Shown piece after piece: positions 59,766 to 64,000 of a stretch of DNA of 64,000 nucleotides. The stretch is from Planoprotostelium fungivorum. Its lineage: Eukaryota > Evosea > Variosea > Cavosteliida > Cavosteliaceae. The stretch is from NCBI GenBank assembly GCA_003024175.1, contig MDYQ01000064.1, positions 1 through 64,000 of the forward strand, read 5' to 3'. The notes below the pieces were generated by a model, which made no database searches, had not been told where the DNA came from, and was given only the letters and a program-made list of their open reading frames with translations. Each line of letters starts with the position of its first letter. Positions within the stretch are counted from its first letter, which is position 1. A program made the position numbers and the translations under genes.

Positions 59766-61448
59766 TCACGTCAACTCTTTCCTCCTGAAGGCTTGCAGCA
59801 CGGCCACTTGTTGACACAGGCTGCACAGCGTGGACTGCTGATGACCTGCTCTCATGATTGACAGGAACTGTCTTGATGGTGGATGTTTCCTCCACTCTAA
59901 GTAACTCTTGTAGAGTTTCTCGTCGTTGTAGACTTTCTTCATGTAATCCGCCAGATGTCGAGGTGTTTTGTAATCCTTGGCCTGTCGCATGTCATCTCAT
60001 CTGATGGAATGCATGATGAACGCGTCACTCACAAATATGGCGCACGGATATTCGTTGGGACAGAAGAGGTGAGCGTTAGGTGCACCGAAGACGATGGGAA
60101 CGACTCCGACTTCGAGAGTGAGCCAGAACTTCTCTGTGACGTAAGATTCTTGAAACGTGTTCTCTGCGGCAAAGTGGAACTTGTATTTCCTCATGATGCA
60201 GACCTGATGTCTTCCATCATCGGAGAAATAAAATCGAAGGAAAATGTTTTTTTTGTTTTTCGTACCTTTCTGGGCCAGTACCAGCTACCAGCACTCTCAC
60301 AATCAGGGTACATGGATTCGTTGGCATTATTCAACACTTGGCCGAAGCTGTGGGTGCTGATGCCTTCCGACATCAATTGGCTCAGATAGCTCGCCCTCTT
60401 TGACGTGTCTCTAGCGTTGGATATCATGGCGCTCATCATCACCTCTTCGATGAGAATTGAGAATGTGAATGTGAATGGAATGCAACTCGAGAGTGGTGAT
60501 GTTCGAAATCACCTGAATAACTATCCTCGGGAGCGTCCATCTTGATGAAAGACTCCCAGCTCGCGTAAATGAGGTAGTTCCACGTGTGATGGAGAAACTT
60601 TCTCCTCTCTCTTCTCAGAGAACGAATCTTCTCGTCACTTGAAAAATGGAAGTTGGAGACGATGTCGAATCGGTGGCCTGCATCATATCACTCACGGGTT
60701 ATGGTATGTTTAGAAGGTACGCACCGACTTCGTCGTAGCGTGTCGTGGTCCAGTGATTATCCCACCATGTTCCATCGGCTTCCAAGGAGAACGCGATCCA
60801 CACCTGCATTACTCAATGATTAACCAATATCGAACAACTCTCACCTGGTCTGGTTTCACAGATTGACGGTTCACCTCCAGTGGATTGAAGATTGCATCTA
60901 GATTTTTGACCCCTTCACCCGTGTTGTTGTAAGACAAGACACATTGGACGATGCAATCTTCGTTCGTTCTCTGATTGTAACCCTGAGACAAGAGTTTAGA
61001 ACGCACAAATCACGTTTGTTTGCATTATCACCGTTCTGGGTGCCAGCCAACCGATGTTCAACTTCTTACCCTTTATCAATTGGGCAGCAGCTCCTACGGC
61101 ATCTGGGTTCCCTTTTTTGCGGGTTAGACGAAGATCTTCAGACATCTCGATCTCACCGACTAATGCGAGGTCCTCTTCCCCCTTTCTGGGGCTGAAATGT
61201 TTATCGTAGGGATTGATCCAATCCAATTGGCGCCCGACGGTCACATCGTCCTGTAAGTCCTCTGTGATGATCTTCGGTGTGACTGGGGTCTCAAACATTA
61301 GAACTACTTTCGACTGTGGCCCGTCAGATAGACACTCCCATGTTTTCACCTCTTCCTGTCTAAAATGGCTGGGAACCACCTCTAACAGGAACAGACAAGC
61401 GAATAGGATGAGACACAGCATGAAGACATTCCTGACCCGGGGTATCAT
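59766..61448 (-). CDS. Alpha-1,3-fucosyltransferase (GT10 family)
   Basis: ATG 61448 (minus) gives MIPRVRNVFMLCLILFACLF LLEVVPSHF, a type II signal anchor. The luminal domain includes TVGRQLDWINPYDKHFSPRK, VWIAFSLEADGTWWDNHWTT, HRFDIVSNFHFSSDEKIRSL, LIYASWESFIKMDAPEDSYS, ISNARDTSKRASYLSQLMSE and MYPDCESAGSWYWPRK. Next comes the GT10 signature RKYKFHFAAENTFQESYVTE KFWLTLEVGVVPIVFG, matching YKFYLxFENSxxxDYVTEKL. The tail reads YKTPRHLADYMKKVYNDEKL YKSYLEWRK and stops at 59766 after a short Cys-containing end. GT10 enzymes add fucose from GDP-fucose to N-glycans or other glycans in the Golgi. The length of about 430 residues is normal. Confidence 0.82.
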
Positions 61449-61684
61449 CGTCGGTCTCTGAGGCGTTTGAAAGAAAAAGTAGGAACACTGAGACGGGTCA
61501 CGTGACCATTGCGACCTTCAAAGGAACGCGGCCGCCTTGAGAATCAACTTCAACTTCTTGAGGTGCCTGAAGGTCCCTCATCGATGGTGCATCAGAACAT
61601 CAAAATCATTCAATGGACCTTGTATTGAAGCCTGAACGGTCAGCTCACGTGAACTGCGATGAAGAGAGGAAAAGTACAACACAT

Positions 61685-62262
61685 TTATCTGGCGGTCATA
61701 ATATTCACAAATTCCCCGTAATCGATAGAACCGTCACCGTTCACATCAGCCGCTGCAAAGAGATCCTGATCGCATTAGAACCGCTATCGTCTATCAGCCT
61801 TCTGCTTCTCACTTGTGCTTCTTGTGCTGGCTCGCCTAACCTCTTCATGACTCTCAATACATCGGCTTGTGTGATGTATCCCTTCTGATCTTCGTCGAAA
61901 ACTCCAAAGATCTGCTCGACGTCATGATGATTCGCTCCCGTGAGCACACCATCACCTCTAGCGTGACATCCTCGGAGCCGGCCTGCATCACTCGACTGGC
62001 CATCATTTCCAAAAACTCGTTGAAGTCGATCTCACCATTTCCATCTTCGTCAAACTCTTTGACCATCTCTTCTATCTCTGCTTCTGAAGCTGTCTGGCCT
62101 ATTGTCATATAAGAGAATGGAGGACGTGAGAGCATTACCGAGGGATTGCATTACAGAACCGATCTCTTTCGTTGTGATGGTACCACTACCGTCTTCGTCA
62201 AACAGAGAGAATGCATCTTTAATCTCTGCCAGCTGTTGGGGCGTCAAGTGAGCCACGGCCAT
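61685..62262 (-). CDS. Calmodulin-like EF-hand protein
   Basis: ATG 62262 (minus) gives [20 protein letters not shown], then EF1 loop [38 protein letters not shown]2 [27 protein letters not shown]3 [20 protein letters not shown], and EF4 [23 protein letters not shown] 61685. Four EF-hands in about 150 residues match calmodulin/centrin. EF1, EF2 and EF4 have full ligand sets. EF3 has Asp in place of Glu at loop position 12 and Lys at position 5, which should weaken calcium binding. The divergence from true calmodulin (usually near invariant) marks it as calmodulin-like. A CTCGTTGTAG half-site lies about 45 bp upstream of the start. Confidence 0.82.
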
Positions 62263-62854
62263 GATCAATGAGCCGATGTGTGTCTCCAGGCTGTCTTTAG
62301 GCTCTCGTTGTAGTTAAGGTGGGGGATTAAAAGCATTTCTGTGGGGTATGGTGTCAATCGAACTGATATTAAAAACAGCTTCGCGAGGGTATCGAGTCAT
62401 TCATTCACTCTGATAGAGGACCTCCTCTCGGCAAGTCATCCATTTCACATCGACCAGACAGTCATCACACCAACCGTCCTCCATGCACCATATCCTCTCA
62501 CGAGCCCCACTTCCCCACTTTACAGATACAAATCCTCTCATGCTTCCAAGCGGCATATCTAAGAAGGAAGGAGTGTGTCAAAAAGTCAACGAGTAAAATT
62601 CCGTGTCCAATTATTTGAGATTTCAAGCGAAGTCTTCTTCATAGATAGAAGATGTTTCTCTCTATTACTGCAGAACAACAAACACCACACTTGGCTGTTA
62701 GACAGCCCAAACAACACTTTTTTCACGAGCACACCACAGTTTACATCACGGATTCCAGTGGGTTTGATGGTTGCGGTGTGGGTACATAGCTGATGACGAT
62801 GGATCAGATTCCAACGCAACGCTTCACGATAGACATCACCTCCTCACAGACAAC
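62263..62854. other. Divergent intergenic region
   Basis: Upstream sequence of the calmodulin-like gene (-) and the F-box gene (+). Contains a CTCGTTGTAG half-site at about 62305-62314. No gene supported. Confidence 0.5.
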
Positions 62855-64000
62855 ATGGGAAACACTTCATGTGCACAACGGACGTTGCAGACACCTCGAG
62901 AGAGGACGTTATCTCACTCCCATTTACGCACGAGTCAAGAGAAGAAGATTCTCTTCGACATGTACGATCCAGTCACGTTGAGAGAGAACCCAAATTGTAC
63001 CTATTACGGGGTATCACTTTTGGGCTCTTTTGAGAGGTGACGTCATTTCTGCGCCTCTTAAGACGTTATCTCACGATAGATACAGCTTTCCCTTCGAACT
63101 CATCGAATACATAATGTCTTTCCTTGATTACCAAGACATGTGTAAATTGGCTCAAGTCAATTGGTGGTTTAACGTTCGCTCTGAATCGAACATTTTTGTG
63201 AGTCTATTTTACCATCCACTTCAGGCGACTGACGTTCCATCAGTGGAGGGATCTGTACTCTAAATCCTTCACCGGAGTCGATCTCAACAGAATCAAAGGA
63301 AACTGGAAATTTGAATTCAGAGAGAGCCTCTTCCACGATGGTGACTTTCAATCATCGCCCATACGATCCACTCATCTCAAATAGACGAGTGGAACACAGA
63401 GAGGAGATCGAGACAACTCGCAGTCATCAATGGCCGCCAGATCATGATTGAAAAGGGATATGAGTGGTCCACGTGCCAGATCGGCCACAAGTTTGTATCG
63501 GATTACAAGAAGAAGAGATGGACGTTGAGAGTCCTCGGCACCGTCGGCCTCATGGTCGGTCTCGTGGACAGCAGATGGGATTTTGTAGACTCTTACCCGG
63601 GCACAGGGTGAGTCCATCTACAACGTTGTAGACGACAGATTCTCACAATTTCACAGGTATTACGGCTGCACGGTCAGGATGCCTTCACCCCACGTTGAGT
63701 CCAAGAGGGCCAACCAAAATTTATTCTCGTTAGCTTGCTACGAGGTGATCATCCATCTACATCGATGTAGATCGTGACATTTTTCGAGGTTTTCGACCGA
63801 TACGACAAGGTCGAGATGGAAATCAACACGAAGAAGAACAGAGTTCGCTTCTATCGAAACGATCAACTGCACGGACAATTAGAGTTCAACGGGCAGCAGT
63901 TCACCTCTTTGATCCCCATCTGTGCCCTGTGTGGTCCCTCTTCTTCCCTGGAAATCATGTCACCCGTGAGTTTCATCGCAGTGAAGCGTTGTAGATGGCT
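62855..64000 (+). CDS. F-box protein with SPRY-like region, N-myristoylation motif, 3' end outside window
   Basis: ATG 62855 gives MGNTSCAQRTLQTPRERTLS, a good N-myristoylation signal (Gly2, Ser/Thr near 5-6) with a neighbouring Cys suitable for palmitoylation. After EKKILFDMYDPVTLRENPN comes an F-box, FPFELIEYIMSFLDYQDMCK LAQVNWWFN, then WRDLYSKSFTGVDLNRIKGN W. A beta-rich region follows with WTLRVLGTVGLMVGLVDSRW and RYDKVEMEINTKKNRVRFYR NDQLHGQLEF, resembling SPRY/B30.2 strands (RNG-type turn as RND). F-box proteins recruit substrates to SCF ubiquitin ligases; the lipid signal would place this one at a membrane. Two introns carry palindrome copies (63615-63634, 63754-63773). Confidence 0.7.
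63615..63634. repeat. Dispersed intronic palindrome, copy 11
   Basis: CATCTACAACGTTGTAGACG lies 6-7 nt after a GTGAGT donor in the F-box gene. Confidence 0.88.
63754..63773. repeat. Dispersed intronic palindrome, copy 12
   Basis: CATCTACATCGATGTAGATC has compensating changes in the arms (CATCGATG centre), so the palindrome is kept although the sequence differs from the consensus. It sits in the next intron of the F-box gene. Confidence 0.85.

Overview
The window is gene-dense nuclear DNA of a unicellular eukaryote. Nearly every gene is cut by many very short introns (mostly about 35-60 nt, GTGAGT/GTGAGA donors, CAG/TAG acceptors). All three stop codons are used in the standard way. The gene repertoire (severin, Rho-GEF with DH-PH, SH2 protein without a visible kinase, EGF-7TM receptor, BTB-TLDc, large GTPase fused to RING and patatin-like domains) fits a free-living amoebozoan, for example a variosean or protostelid amoeba. 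The species is inferred only from gene content. No tRNA, rRNA, CRISPR array or virus-like element was seen.

Layout. 1-4.4 kb: two tandem START-like genes (the first cut by the window edge), a small unknown gene and a Jupiter/HN1-like gene. 4.7-16.7 kb: SLC30A9-like zinc transporter (-), BTB-TLDc (+), PH protein (-), PCNA (+), SLC35F5-like transporter (+), an unknown membrane protein (-), a MITE and an SH2 protein (+). 17-27 kb: SLC37-like sugar-phosphate antiporter (-) diverging by only 65 bp from THOC2 (+), whose tail lies in a long purine tract. 27.6-40.5 kb: DH-PH RhoGEF, SdpI-family membrane protein, sugar transporter, mucin-like surface protein, severin (-), tetraspan protein, PH protein and an unknown gene. 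40.8-48.6 kb: one very large multidomain gene with GTPase, RING, patatin-like, filamin and OTU-like domains. 49-64 kb: a second MITE copy, a secreted PAN-domain protein, a DEAH-box helicase, an EGF-7TM protein, a small helical protein, DUF2237, RMDN-like TPR, alpha-1,3-fucosyltransferase, a calmodulin-like gene, and an F-box/SPRY-like protein cut by the right edge.

The two most unusual signals are these. (1) A dispersed palindrome, CATCTACAACGTTGTAGATG, with half-sites (CATCTACAACGAGCC or its reverse complement), sits inside short introns of at least eight unrelated genes, usually a few bases from the 5' splice site. In places it is expanded in tandem. (2) The 40.8-48.6 kb gene joins a large-GTPase domain, a RING finger, a patatin fold, a filamin repeat and an OTU fold. 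Both hydrolase-type domains appear to have lost their nucleophile (Ser to Gly in patatin, Cys to Asn in OTU). A pair of 130-bp MITEs that differ at one base, each with 4-bp target duplications, shows recent transposition in this genome.

The genes do not form an operon or pathway. Many are in head-to-head pairs with short shared upstream regions (SLC30A9/BTB-TLDc, PH/PCNA, SLC37/THOC2). Exon structures were read by eye from splice motifs and frame continuity, so boundaries are approximate.
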